Origin: Chromatiales bacterium
Lineage (GTDB): Bacteria; Pseudomonadota; Gammaproteobacteria; Steroidobacterales; GCA-2729495
Length of the DNA stretch: 64,000 nucleotides
Direction of reading: 5' to 3'
NCBI GenBank assembly: GCA_024234935.1
Contig: JACKNI010000004.1
Span: 1-64,000, forward strand
A program made the position numbers and the translations under genes. The notes under the pieces are model-generated. The model saw only the letters and a program-made list of their open reading frames with translations, had not been told where the DNA came from and searched no databases. Below are positions 6,355-13,464 of this stretch, piece by piece (position 1 is the first letter of the stretch; every line of letters starts with the position of its first letter).

Positions 6355-9009
6355 TCAGCTGTTTCCGGGCCGGCTCGCAGCGCTGGCGTATTCGCCATCG
6401 GCAGCGGGTACCTGGTAGCGGGTGGGCTTCGGCATACCGATCAGCCTGGCCGGCAGCGGCAGGGCACTGACCAGCGACATGATGATTGCCGCCAGATACG
6501 GCACCGTCTGCACCAGGAGTACCAGAATCCAGACCGACAGGTCCGGGCTGCCCATCAGATCGATGGTGCTGGCGCCCCAGGCGGCAAGCAGCAGGGCGAT
6601 GGTTATCAGCCATTCTTCGCGCGCCGAGGACAAGGCCGCAAGTACGGCGTGCCGTTTGGCCTGCTTGGGTGTGCGGAAGAAGGGCTTGTCGCTGGTAATC
6701 AGTCCCGAGAGTATCGCCACGCCGACGGTATGCGACAGGCCGAGCCCGGCCAGTGCGGCGGCTGCAATCTGGCGCGGGCGGGCGCCCACGCAGCTGCGGT
6801 ACAGGTCGATCAGTTTTGCTGCCTTGAAGGCGAACAGCGACAGGGGCAGTACCGAGAAGATCAGCAGCGGCGGATCGACCACGGTCGGCGCCAGGATCAT
6901 GCCGATCGACCAGCCGAGTGCCGCAATGTTGAACAGCAGGTTCAGGCCATCCGCCATCCAGGGCAGCCAGCCGGCCAGGAAGTGATAGCGCTGACCAGCG
7001 GTGAGCGACCGGTCTTGCCAGCGAAACAGTACGCCGGCATGGCGGCGCAGGATCTGCATCGCGCCATAGGCCCAACGGAAACGCTGTTTGCGGAAGTCGT
7101 TGAAGGTGTCCGGCATCAGGCCACGGCCATAGGAGCGCGGGCTGTAGGTTGCGCTCCAGCCCTGCTCGAACAGGCGCAGGCCGAGTTCCGCGTCTTCGGT
7201 AATGCACCACTCGCTCCAGCCGCCCGCAGACTCGAGCGCCGTGCGACGTACCAGCGTCATTGTGCCGTGCTGGATGATGGCGTTGCGTTCATTGCGCGTG
7301 ACCATGCCGATGTGGAAGAAACCCGCGTACTCGGCGTAGCAACTGGCCTTGAAAGCGTTCTCGGCGGCATCGCGGTAATCCTGCGGGGCCTGCGCGATGG
7401 CCAGTTTCGGGTCGGCGAAGGCAGGCAGCATGTCGCGCAGCCACTCCGGCCGCACCACATAGTCACTGTCGATGACGGCGATGACCTGCGCGGCCGGGTC
7501 GGTATTTTTCAGTGCGAAGTTGAGTGCTCCGGCCTTGAAGCCGGCCAGCGGAGACACATGAAAAAACCGGAAGCGTGGGCCGAGCGCAGCGCAGTGGGCT
7601 TCGACGGGTTTCCAGACTGCTTCGTCGCGGGTGTTGTTGTCGATGACCAGGACTTCGAAGTCCGTCCAGTCGAGGTTGGCCAGCGCGTCGAGGGTTTCGA
7701 TGACCATCGCCGGCGGCTCGTTATGGCAGGGCACATGCACCGAGACTTTCGGCTGGTCATGTACGTCGCTGGAGGGATCATCGGCCGGTCGGGGCAGCTG
7801 TCGTCGGGCCGTAGCCCATTGTGCTTCGGCCCATTCATGCGCTTCGGCCAGCAGTACGGCGAGTACGCCGATAGTCCCGATGAACAGCACCACGCCGACC
7901 AGCACCGTCTTGACCGTCATGTACTGCTGTGAGTACTCGTAGAGTACCCAGACCAGGGTGGTCGCCGTTGCGTAGGCGACCACGGCCAGGAAGCTGCGCC
8001 CTGAATTGGCGAGCCTGCGCCCGTCGAGTGAAAAGACCGTCAGCATGAGCAAGGCCAGCGCCACCGCCACGGCAGCGAGCGTGCGCCATTCCGGGATGCG
8101 CACGATGGGTGCCTTGAAGGGAAACTTGGTGTCGCGGTCCACATTCCAGACGCCCCAGTAGGCGCCGACGGAGCCCTCGCTCTGCGCTTTCCAGGGCTGG
8201 TCGAAGGCTTCCATCAGGTAATAGACGTAGCCTTGCTGTTTTGCGCGGGCCAGAAAGCGGCGCAGGAACATCGCTTCATTGGCGTCGGAGGCGACAGCCG
8301 CTTCGCGTGTGCGGCCATTGCTCGGCCAGCCGACCTCGGCGAGGACGATCTTCTTGCCAGGGAAGGCTTTTTCGAGTTCCGCAACCTTGTCGTCGATATA
8401 GGCGATGGAATCTTCCGCCGATATGCCTTCCCAGTAGGGCAGCATGTGTACGGCAAGATAGTCGACGTGTTCGGCAAGTTCCGGGTGCCGCAGCCACACA
8501 TGCCAGGGTTCAGCGGTGCTGACCGGTTGTTTCACCGCTGTGCGCACGCGGTCCAGGTAGGCGGTGAGCGCCGAGAGCGGAAGGTCGCCACGCAGAATGA
8601 CCTCGTTGCCGACGATCAGGCGGATGATGTTGTCGTGACGGCGGGCGAGCCGGATCGCCCGCTCGATCTCGGTCGCATTGTGCGCAAAGCGCGCGTCGAT
8701 CCAGGCACCCAGCGCAACCTTGATCTGGTGCTTCTGTGCAAGCGCAGGTACTTCGCCGATCGTGCCGTCAGTCGTATAGGTGCGGATGGACCGTGTACGG
8801 TCCTTGAGCAGTACCAGGTCGTCTTCGATCTGTTTGACGCTGGGAAAGTCGCCGGCTACCGCGTCCTGGTCGGCGTGGTAGGGGGAAAAGGCGAAGCCCT
8901 GGATACGTGTCGGCCACTCCGGTTCGGGCACCGGCTGGTTGGCCAGCCCCCACAGGGTCACGGTTACAGCGCCAAAGACGGCCGCAATCAGCAGGGCTGG
9001 AATTCGCAT
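6355..9009 (-). CDS. GH17-GT2 fusion, membrane beta-glucan synthase (NdvB-like)
   Basis: An 884-aa, two-domain protein. After an N-terminal membrane helix (residues 4-22) comes a GH17-like domain (about 35-300) with both catalytic acids in place: Glu136 in GNEVILRG and Glu225 in LAEVGWPS. Helices at 310-390 lead to a family 2 glycosyltransferase domain with KVSVHVPCHNEPP (421-433), DSD (514-516), TED (604-606) and QRFRW (642-646). The C-terminus has several further helices. This arrangement is known from Pseudomonas-type enzymes that make periplasmic cyclic or branched beta-glucans: the GT2 part polymerises UDP-glucose and the GH17 part remodels the chain. The gene stands alone, so osmoregulated periplasmic glucan or exopolysaccharide synthesis is inferred from family knowledge. 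Confidence 0.88.
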   Translation of the reverse strand: MRIPALLIAAVFGAVTVTLWGLANQPVPEPEWPTRIQGFAFSPYHADQDAVAGDFPSVKQIEDDLVLLKDRTRSIRTYTTDGTIGEVPALAQKHQIKVALGAWIDARFAHNATEIERAIRLARRHDNIIRLIVGNEVILRGDLPLSALTAYLDRVRTAVKQPVSTAEPWHVWLRHPELAEHVDYLAVHMLPYWEGISAEDSIAYIDDKVAELEKAFPGKKIVLAEVGWPSNGRTREAAVASDANEAMFLRRFLARAKQQGYVYYLMEAFDQPWKAQSEGSVGAYWGVWNVDRDTKFPFKAPIVRIPEWRTLAAVAVALALLMLTVFSLDGRRLANSGRSFLAVVAYATATTLVWVLYEYSQQYMTVKTVLVGVVLFIGTIGVLAVLLAEAHEWAEAQWATARRQLPRPADDPSSDVHDQPKVSVHVPCHNEPPAMVIETLDALANLDWTDFEVLVIDNNTRDEAVWKPVEAHCAALGPRFRFFHVSPLAGFKAGALNFALKNTDPAAQVIAVIDSDYVVRPEWLRDMLPAFADPKLAIAQAPQDYRDAAENAFKASCYAEYAGFFHIGMVTRNERNAIIQHGTMTLVRRTALESAGGWSEWCITEDAELGLRLFEQGWSATYSPRSYGRGLMPDTFNDFRKQRFRWAYGAMQILRRHAGVLFRWQDRSLTAGQRYHFLAGWLPWMADGLNLLFNIAALGWSIGMILAPTVVDPPLLIFSVLPLSLFAFKAAKLIDLYRSCVGARPRQIAAAALAGLGLSHTVGVAILSGLITSDKPFFRTPKQAKRHAVLAALSSAREEWLITIALLLAAWGASTIDLMGSPDLSVWILVLLVQTVPYLAAIIMSLVSALPLPARLIGMPKPTRYQVPAADGEYASAASRPGNS

Positions 9010-9162
9010 GGGTGTGTTTCTGTCCGCTACCGGAGTCGGAAGCTATCGGGTTTTGCCGACGCGGATTCTACTCCGTGGACGGGCGCCACGGTACTGGCCA
9101 GGTGCATGACTGCTACCGCACGGGCACAATCGGTTTTTCCCGGATTCCCGAGGTGGCTTCGC

Positions 9163-9963
9163 ATGAACGTGGTGATTACCGGCAGTACCAAGGGTATCGG
9201 CCTGGGACTGGCCAGGGAGTTCCTGAAACTGGGTCACGACGTCGTGGTTTCCAGTCGCGGCTCCGCAGCAGTCGAAAAGGCATTGGCCGGTTTGCGGGCG
9301 GAGTTTTCGGGCCGGAAACTGGTCGGCAAGGTCTGTGATGTTGCCGACTACGCCCAGGTCAAGGGACTCTGGGATGCGGCGGTCGCCGGCCTGGGCAGCG
9401 TGGATATCTGGGTCAACAACGCCGGCCGGGACGGCATCAAGGTGCCGTTCTTCATGTTGCCGCCGGACGACTACGTCAAGACCATCAACACCAATGTCAT
9501 CGGACTGATGAACTGCAACCGGGTGGCGATTCCCGCCATGTACCAGCAGGGCAGCGGCACGATCTGGAATATGGAGGGCTTTGGCAGCAATGGTTCGGTG
9601 CGGCCGACGCTTTCGGTATACGGGACATCCAAGTATGCGGTTGCCTACCTCACCAAGGCACTGGTGAAGGAGCTCGGCAAGTCGCCGGTCAGCGTTGGCT
9701 ATCTGAGTCCCGGTATCGTCGTGACCGACCTTCTGGTACCGCCGCCCGAGCGACGCAACAAGGACTGGGAGCGGTCGAAGAAGATCCTCAATATCCTCGC
9801 TGACACGGTTGAGACCGTCACGCCATATCTGGTTGCCGGGATGCTTGCCAAGCACGGCAAGAATGGCGCGGCGGTCCGCTGGCTGAGTAACGGCAAAGTG
9901 CGCCGGCGCTTCTTCATGAGCATCTTTCGCCGGCGCGATGTCTTCGGCCCGCTTGGTCTCTAG
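9163..9963 (+). CDS. Short-chain dehydrogenase/reductase
   Basis: A 266-aa classical SDR. The start ATG at 9163 follows AGGTGG. The NAD(P)-binding glycine motif GSTKGIGLG lies at residues 7-15, NNAG at about 86-89 and the catalytic YGTSK at about 149-153. The N-terminal region resembles chlorophyll-b-reductase-like SDRs (TGSTKGIGLGLAREFL and VVVSSR), but that likeness only reflects fold subclass. The catalytic serine region reads NMEGFGSNG, which is somewhat unusual. It is a cytosolic oxidoreductase of unknown substrate, transcribed divergently from the glucan synthase with 153 nt between. Its TAG stop codon is the first base of a 51-bp direct repeat. Confidence 0.85.
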   Translation: MNVVITGSTKGIGLGLAREFLKLGHDVVVSSRGSAAVEKALAGLRAEFSGRKLVGKVCDVADYAQVKGLWDAAVAGLGSVDIWVNNAGRDGIKVPFFMLPPDDYVKTINTNVIGLMNCNRVAIPAMYQQGSGTIWNMEGFGSNGSVRPTLSVYGTSKYAVAYLTKALVKELGKSPVSVGYLSPGIVVTDLLVPPPERRNKDWERSKKILNILADTVETVTPYLVAGMLAKHGKNGAAVRWLSNGKVRRRFFMSIFRRRDVFGPLGL

Positions 9964-10013
9964 CCGCGCGGTTACGCTCAGTCAGGCGTAAAACGAACGC
10001 GGATCTCGCTGCG
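9963..10013. repeat. 51-bp direct repeat, copy A
   Basis: This 51-bp stretch is identical to 10711-10761. It starts at the last base of the SDR stop codon. Copy B encodes the C-terminal residues and stop of the kinase-TonB gene, so copy A is a non-coding duplicate of that gene's 3' end. The PEP-CTERM gene lies between the copies. Confidence 0.95.
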
Positions 10014-10033
10014 GCGGCGGGCGCTGAAGCGTG

Positions 10034-10615
10034 CTACCGCTGCCGCTGCCGCTTGCCCCTGCGACCCACGCACGCCAGCCCGGCCAGACCGGCGAGCAGT
10101 GAGGGGAAAGTGGCCGGCAAGGGCACCGTTGCCGCCTGCACGGTCCACGCACCACCATTCGGCGGGTCGTTGTAGCCGTCGAATACCAGCTGCAGCTCAT
10201 CCGCCCCGTCGTTCCAGCTCCAGTTGAAGGTGAAAGTGCTGGTATACGCCTGGGCCGGCGCTCCTCCGGAGACCGGCAGGTAGGTCACGTCAAGACCAAC
10301 AGAGCTGCCAACAGCAAGGGCGCTACCGGCTGCGAAGTCCAGCACGCTCAAGTCGGGGAACGAGAAGGTGTAGTAGTCGGGTGGTCGGGGATTCGCGAAA
10401 CCGATTGAGGCCGTCGCCAGGTCCACGGCGAAAGGTTCATCGCCCACGTTCGCGAAGTTCAGCGTCAGGGTAACCGGATCGTTGGGACCGACGATCTGGT
10501 TGTTGTTGGAGATCGTGCCCGACAGGATGACCGATGCCCCGGCTGGCAGGGCTCCTCCGAGACAGGCAGCGGCCAGCAGCAACACAAGGTTCTTCTTGAG
10601 TGATCGCCCACACAT
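10034..10615 (-). CDS. PEP-CTERM sorting-domain protein
   Basis: A 193-aa secreted protein unrelated in its body to the two paralogues at 904 and 1643. The start ATG at 10615 follows AAGAAGG. A signal peptide occupies about residues 1-27 (LLLAAACLGGALPAGAS). The middle is a beta-sandwich-like region (VTLTLNFANVGDEPFAVDL, AYTSTFTFNWSWNDG) similar to choice-of-anchor or Ig-like domains. The C-terminal sorting tail is VPLPATFPSLLAGLAGLACVG then RRGKRQRQR. Probable role: exosortase-processed surface or matrix component. The gene sits inside a 697-bp segment bounded by 51-bp direct repeats, which implies that it was inserted between the SDR and the kinase-TonB gene. Confidence 0.8.
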   Translation of the reverse strand: MCGRSLKKNLVLLLAAACLGGALPAGASVILSGTISNNNQIVGPNDPVTLTLNFANVGDEPFAVDLATASIGFANPRPPDYYTFSFPDLSVLDFAAGSALAVGSSVGLDVTYLPVSGGAPAQAYTSTFTFNWSWNDGADELQLVFDGYNDPPNGGAWTVQAATVPLPATFPSLLAGLAGLACVGRRGKRQRQR

Positions 10616-10710
10616 ATTGACCTTCTTGTTCCTCGACCAGGAAAGACGGCATTAGATTATTCCTGGCCACGAAAACGGACAAGAGATGTTATGTATAGCG
10701 AGCCTGCCTG

Positions 10711-10761
10711 GCCGCGCGGTTACGCTCAGTCAGGCGTAAAACGAACGCGGATCTCGCTGCG
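10711..10761. repeat. 51-bp direct repeat, copy B
   Basis: Identical to 9963-10013. Positions 10726-10761 code, on the minus strand, for the last residues SEIRVRFTPD and the stop of the kinase-TonB gene. Confidence 0.95.
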
Positions 10762-12303
10762 TACTTTCTGGTCCGAGCCGGCCGGCGGTTCAACCGGTGC
10801 GAAGCGCCAGCGGCGTACCGCGGAGAGCGCGGCATCTTCAAACAGGCCCGCCGGCTCGGCAGCCGTGACCTGCAGTTCGGTGGTACGACCTGCCTCGTCG
10901 ACGCCAAAGCGCACATCCACCCATCCGGCGATACGTACGCCCTGCCGGTTACGCGGGTAGTCGGGTTCGACGTAATGGCGCAGTTTCAGACTGGAGAAGG
11001 GCACCACATCCCTGTTCGTGTCTGCGGCAGGCGTCGCGCCCAGGGCAATCGCTGGTGCGGCCGGCAGGGGCAGGGCAGGCGCGACCGGTCGGGGCGCGAT
11101 CAAGGGCGTCGGCGGTGCAACCGGTCTGGGCGGTCCGACGATGGCGCGCGGCAGATCCGGCTTTGTACTGACCGCCGCCCCTGTGGTTGCAGCAGGCTCT
11201 GGTTCTGCGCGGACCGCGGCTGGTGCGGGACCAGGGGGCACGGCTTGCGGCCGGGGAGACGAGGCCGCATCTGGCCGCGCGACTGGAACCGAAAGCGGTG
11301 CTGTCGTCGGTGCCGTTGGCGTGTCTGCTGTCAATGAAGGTGGCGCGACTGAGGTTACAGGCGCGCTTTCTTCGCCGCGGATGATGAGCCCGCCAGTGCC
11401 GGGCCCGGTTGCTGAAACAGTTGGCGCAGCGCTGGCGGGCACTTCGGGTGCGCGCAACCACCACCAGCCGATCGCAATGCTGATGACAACGATGCCCGCG
11501 ACGCCAGCCGCCAGCACCGGTCGCCGCAGGCTTCGATTTTCTGCCTGGTGTGCAATCGGCAGGGCCGGTACAGAGGCAGTCGCCTCGACTTCCGCCTGTC
11601 CGGGGTATTGGCTGCGCAACTCGTTGAGGAAGGTCTCGACATCCGGCTGGCGTTCCGCTCGCCGGAATGCGAGCGCCCGGTCGAGCGCACGCCACTGCCC
11701 GGGTGACAGGTTCGGAATCCGTACCGGACGTTGCCCGGCCGCTTCCGCCTGCAGGGCGGTACGGCCACCGAAGGCTGGCTCACCGGCGAGCAACTGGTAG
11801 CCGGTGCAAGCGGCGGAAAACAGGTCATCAGCTGCCGCGGGCGTCTCTCCCTCCAGTACCTCGCAGCTGGCATAGGCAGGCGTGGGCGTGGTGCCGTGAT
11901 CGATCAGCCGGACATGTCCCTCGGCGGTGACGAGTATTTTTGCCGGCTGTATGTCGCCATGTGCGGAACCGTTGCGGTGCGTGTGGTCCAGGCTGCGGCA
12001 GACGCCTTCGATGATCTGCAGCGCCTGCAGGCGCAGCATGGGACGATGGTTGCGGGTGTCGAGAATTTGCGCGAGCGAGGCGCATTCAGCCGGTTCGGAA
12101 CCGGCTGAGTGTGGCGTCCCCGACCCACGCAGCTGCGGATCTGCGACCGGAGCGTCGGGAGCAAGGCTGGATGCCCACTGCCGGGCAGATGCATGGTCTG
12201 GTGACATGAACCGCTGGTGCCTCGCAGGCGCTGCGCGCCCTGACTGCCGGTACGGGGCCAGATGAGGCAAATCTAGCAACCGCAGGGCGAACTCGCCTCG
12301 CAA
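10726..12303 (-). CDS. Degenerate Ser/Thr kinase-like domain fused through a TM helix and proline-rich linker to a TonB C-terminal domain
   Basis: A 525-aa protein if it starts at the TTG at 12303; an ATG at 12207 (residue 33) is an alternative. Residues 80-235 resemble a protein-kinase C-lobe: HGDIQPAKILV replaces the canonical HRDLKPxNI and the DFG position reads IDHG. No glycine loop or VAIK-type lysine is visible, so the N-lobe is missing and the domain is probably a pseudokinase. A single helix follows (AAGVAGIVVISIAIGWWWL, about 267-287), then about 120 residues rich in Pro and Ala, and a TonB C-terminal domain (YPRNRQGVRIAGWVDVRF, AALSAVRRWRFAP). The layout places the kinase-like part in the cytoplasm and the TonB part in the periplasm. 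It could couple or regulate an outer-membrane receptor; this is inference. Confidence 0.75.
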   Translation of the reverse strand: MRGEFALRLLDLPHLAPYRQSGRAAPARHQRFMSPDHASARQWASSLAPDAPVADPQLRGSGTPHSAGSEPAECASLAQILDTRNHRPMLRLQALQIIEGVCRSLDHTHRNGSAHGDIQPAKILVTAEGHVRLIDHGTTPTPAYASCEVLEGETPAAADDLFSAACTGYQLLAGEPAFGGRTALQAEAAGQRPVRIPNLSPGQWRALDRALAFRRAERQPDVETFLNELRSQYPGQAEVEATASVPALPIAHQAENRSLRRPVLAAGVAGIVVISIAIGWWWLRAPEVPASAAPTVSATGPGTGGLIIRGEESAPVTSVAPPSLTADTPTAPTTAPLSVPVARPDAASSPRPQAVPPGPAPAAVRAEPEPAATTGAAVSTKPDLPRAIVGPPRPVAPPTPLIAPRPVAPALPLPAAPAIALGATPAADTNRDVVPFSSLKLRHYVEPDYPRNRQGVRIAGWVDVRFGVDEAGRTTELQVTAAEPAGLFEDAALSAVRRWRFAPVEPPAGSDQKVRSEIRVRFTPD

Positions 12304-12388
12304 CGCGTCACGTTTCAGTGGCTGCAGCGCTATTGCCCTCGCCCGTATTAGGTTTAAATGCAGACTGATTCAACCGGGGAGTGCTGCG

Positions 12389-13405
12389 ATGACTTCTGAG
12401 CTGGTCAATGGTCTGTTCGTCAATCGTCGTTCCGCCATGGCCGCACTTGCCGCCACGGGTGCCGGCCTCATGACGATTGGCAAGCCCGCGCGGGCCGCCA
12501 CCGGCAAGCCGCTCGACTTCAACAATCCCTACGACAACCTGTATGCCTTCGGCAAGATCTGGGGCGGTTACGACGAACCGGTCCTCAGCGGCTTTCATGG
12601 CCTGATGTATGCGCGCATCGGCGCGAAGCGGGCCATGCCGCTGTTCGGTTACACCGGTACCGGCGTCATGCAGTCAAAGATCGACAGTGACGGCAACTGC
12701 TGGATCCGTGGCAAGGAGACCGGCTATTTCACCGATCTCGCCACCGGCGACATCCTCGATACCTGGAAGAATCCCTTCACCGGCGAAACAGTCAAGGTCT
12801 TCAATTTCTACAACCCGACCATGGGCGGCAAGCTCACCGCCGAGATGCCGCGCTTTGCAATGGGCGCTGCCAAGGATGATGCAACACTGATGAATGAAGG
12901 TACGCAACGGAACATGGGCGGCAAGGTGCCCTTCGTCCTGCCCTTCGAGACCTACGGCGACGATCTCATGCTTGCCTGGGATTACGCGCACGAGTACACG
13001 AACCCGGTAAATGCCGAAGGATGGCCGAAGGCCTGCACGGGGCCGCGCATCAGTCCGTCGGAACATTTCACCTTCAGCATGTCGTTGAGCGAGATGCAGG
13101 ATCGCAGTGCACCCTCGAGCCGCTTCATCGCGGGCTTCTCGCGGCTCTCGCAGTGGTGGCCGTGGATGCGCATGGGTGGTCACGAGCTGGCCGAATCCGG
13201 CGTGCTGTTCGGCCGGATGTTCAGTCACAAGGGTCTCAAGGGCCCGGGTGATATTCCGCCAAAGGTGCTGGCCAATATCGAGAAGAATGCGCCCGAATAT
13301 CTGCAGCCACCGGATCACTGGCCGCAGGTCATGCCGCGCGGTACCTGGGAAGCCTACGCTGCCGAAGTACCGCCGGAAAATCCGGCCTACAAGCCCGCAC
13401 GCTGA
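12389..13405 (+). CDS. Tat-exported DUF1838 family protein, copy 1
   Basis: A 338-aa protein; the ATG at 12389 follows GGGGAG. A twin-arginine-type signal is at residues 13-36 (NRRSAMAALAATGAGLM ... ARA). The mature part matches DUF1838: conserved features include the WIRGKETGYFTDLATGDIL region, a WKNPFTGE turn and a C-terminal WWPWMRMGG motif. The family has no established function; members are usually periplasmic and encoded in catabolic or TonB-receptor neighbourhoods. Two more members occur in this window (38938 and 55056). It is transcribed divergently from the kinase-TonB gene and converges on a TonB receptor, which fits a role in handling an imported compound. Confidence 0.85.
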   Translation: MTSELVNGLFVNRRSAMAALAATGAGLMTIGKPARAATGKPLDFNNPYDNLYAFGKIWGGYDEPVLSGFHGLMYARIGAKRAMPLFGYTGTGVMQSKIDSDGNCWIRGKETGYFTDLATGDILDTWKNPFTGETVKVFNFYNPTMGGKLTAEMPRFAMGAAKDDATLMNEGTQRNMGGKVPFVLPFETYGDDLMLAWDYAHEYTNPVNAEGWPKACTGPRISPSEHFTFSMSLSEMQDRSAPSSRFIAGFSRLSQWWPWMRMGGHELAESGVLFGRMFSHKGLKGPGDIPPKVLANIEKNAPEYLQPPDHWPQVMPRGTWEAYAAEVPPENPAYKPAR

Positions 13406-13417
13406 GTCCAATCCCCG

Positions 13418-13442
13418 GCAGGAGCGCCTGCAGGCCTCCTGC
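13418..13442. terminator. Palindrome between convergent DUF1838 and TonB receptor genes
   Basis: GCAGGAG at 13418-13424 pairs with CTCCTGC at 13436-13442, with an inner GC-rich palindrome. It lies between two convergent stop codons and could act as a bidirectional terminator. No T-tract follows, and the sequence is reminiscent of the REP core. Confidence 0.4.
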
Positions 13443-13464
13443 GGCGTGGCCAGAAACGGCGCAG

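Noticed and set aside
8233..9162. A long upstream extension of the SDR gene at 9163
   Set aside because: It overlaps the glucan synthase gene in antisense; the ATG at 9163 with AGGTGG fits the SDR N-terminus exactly.
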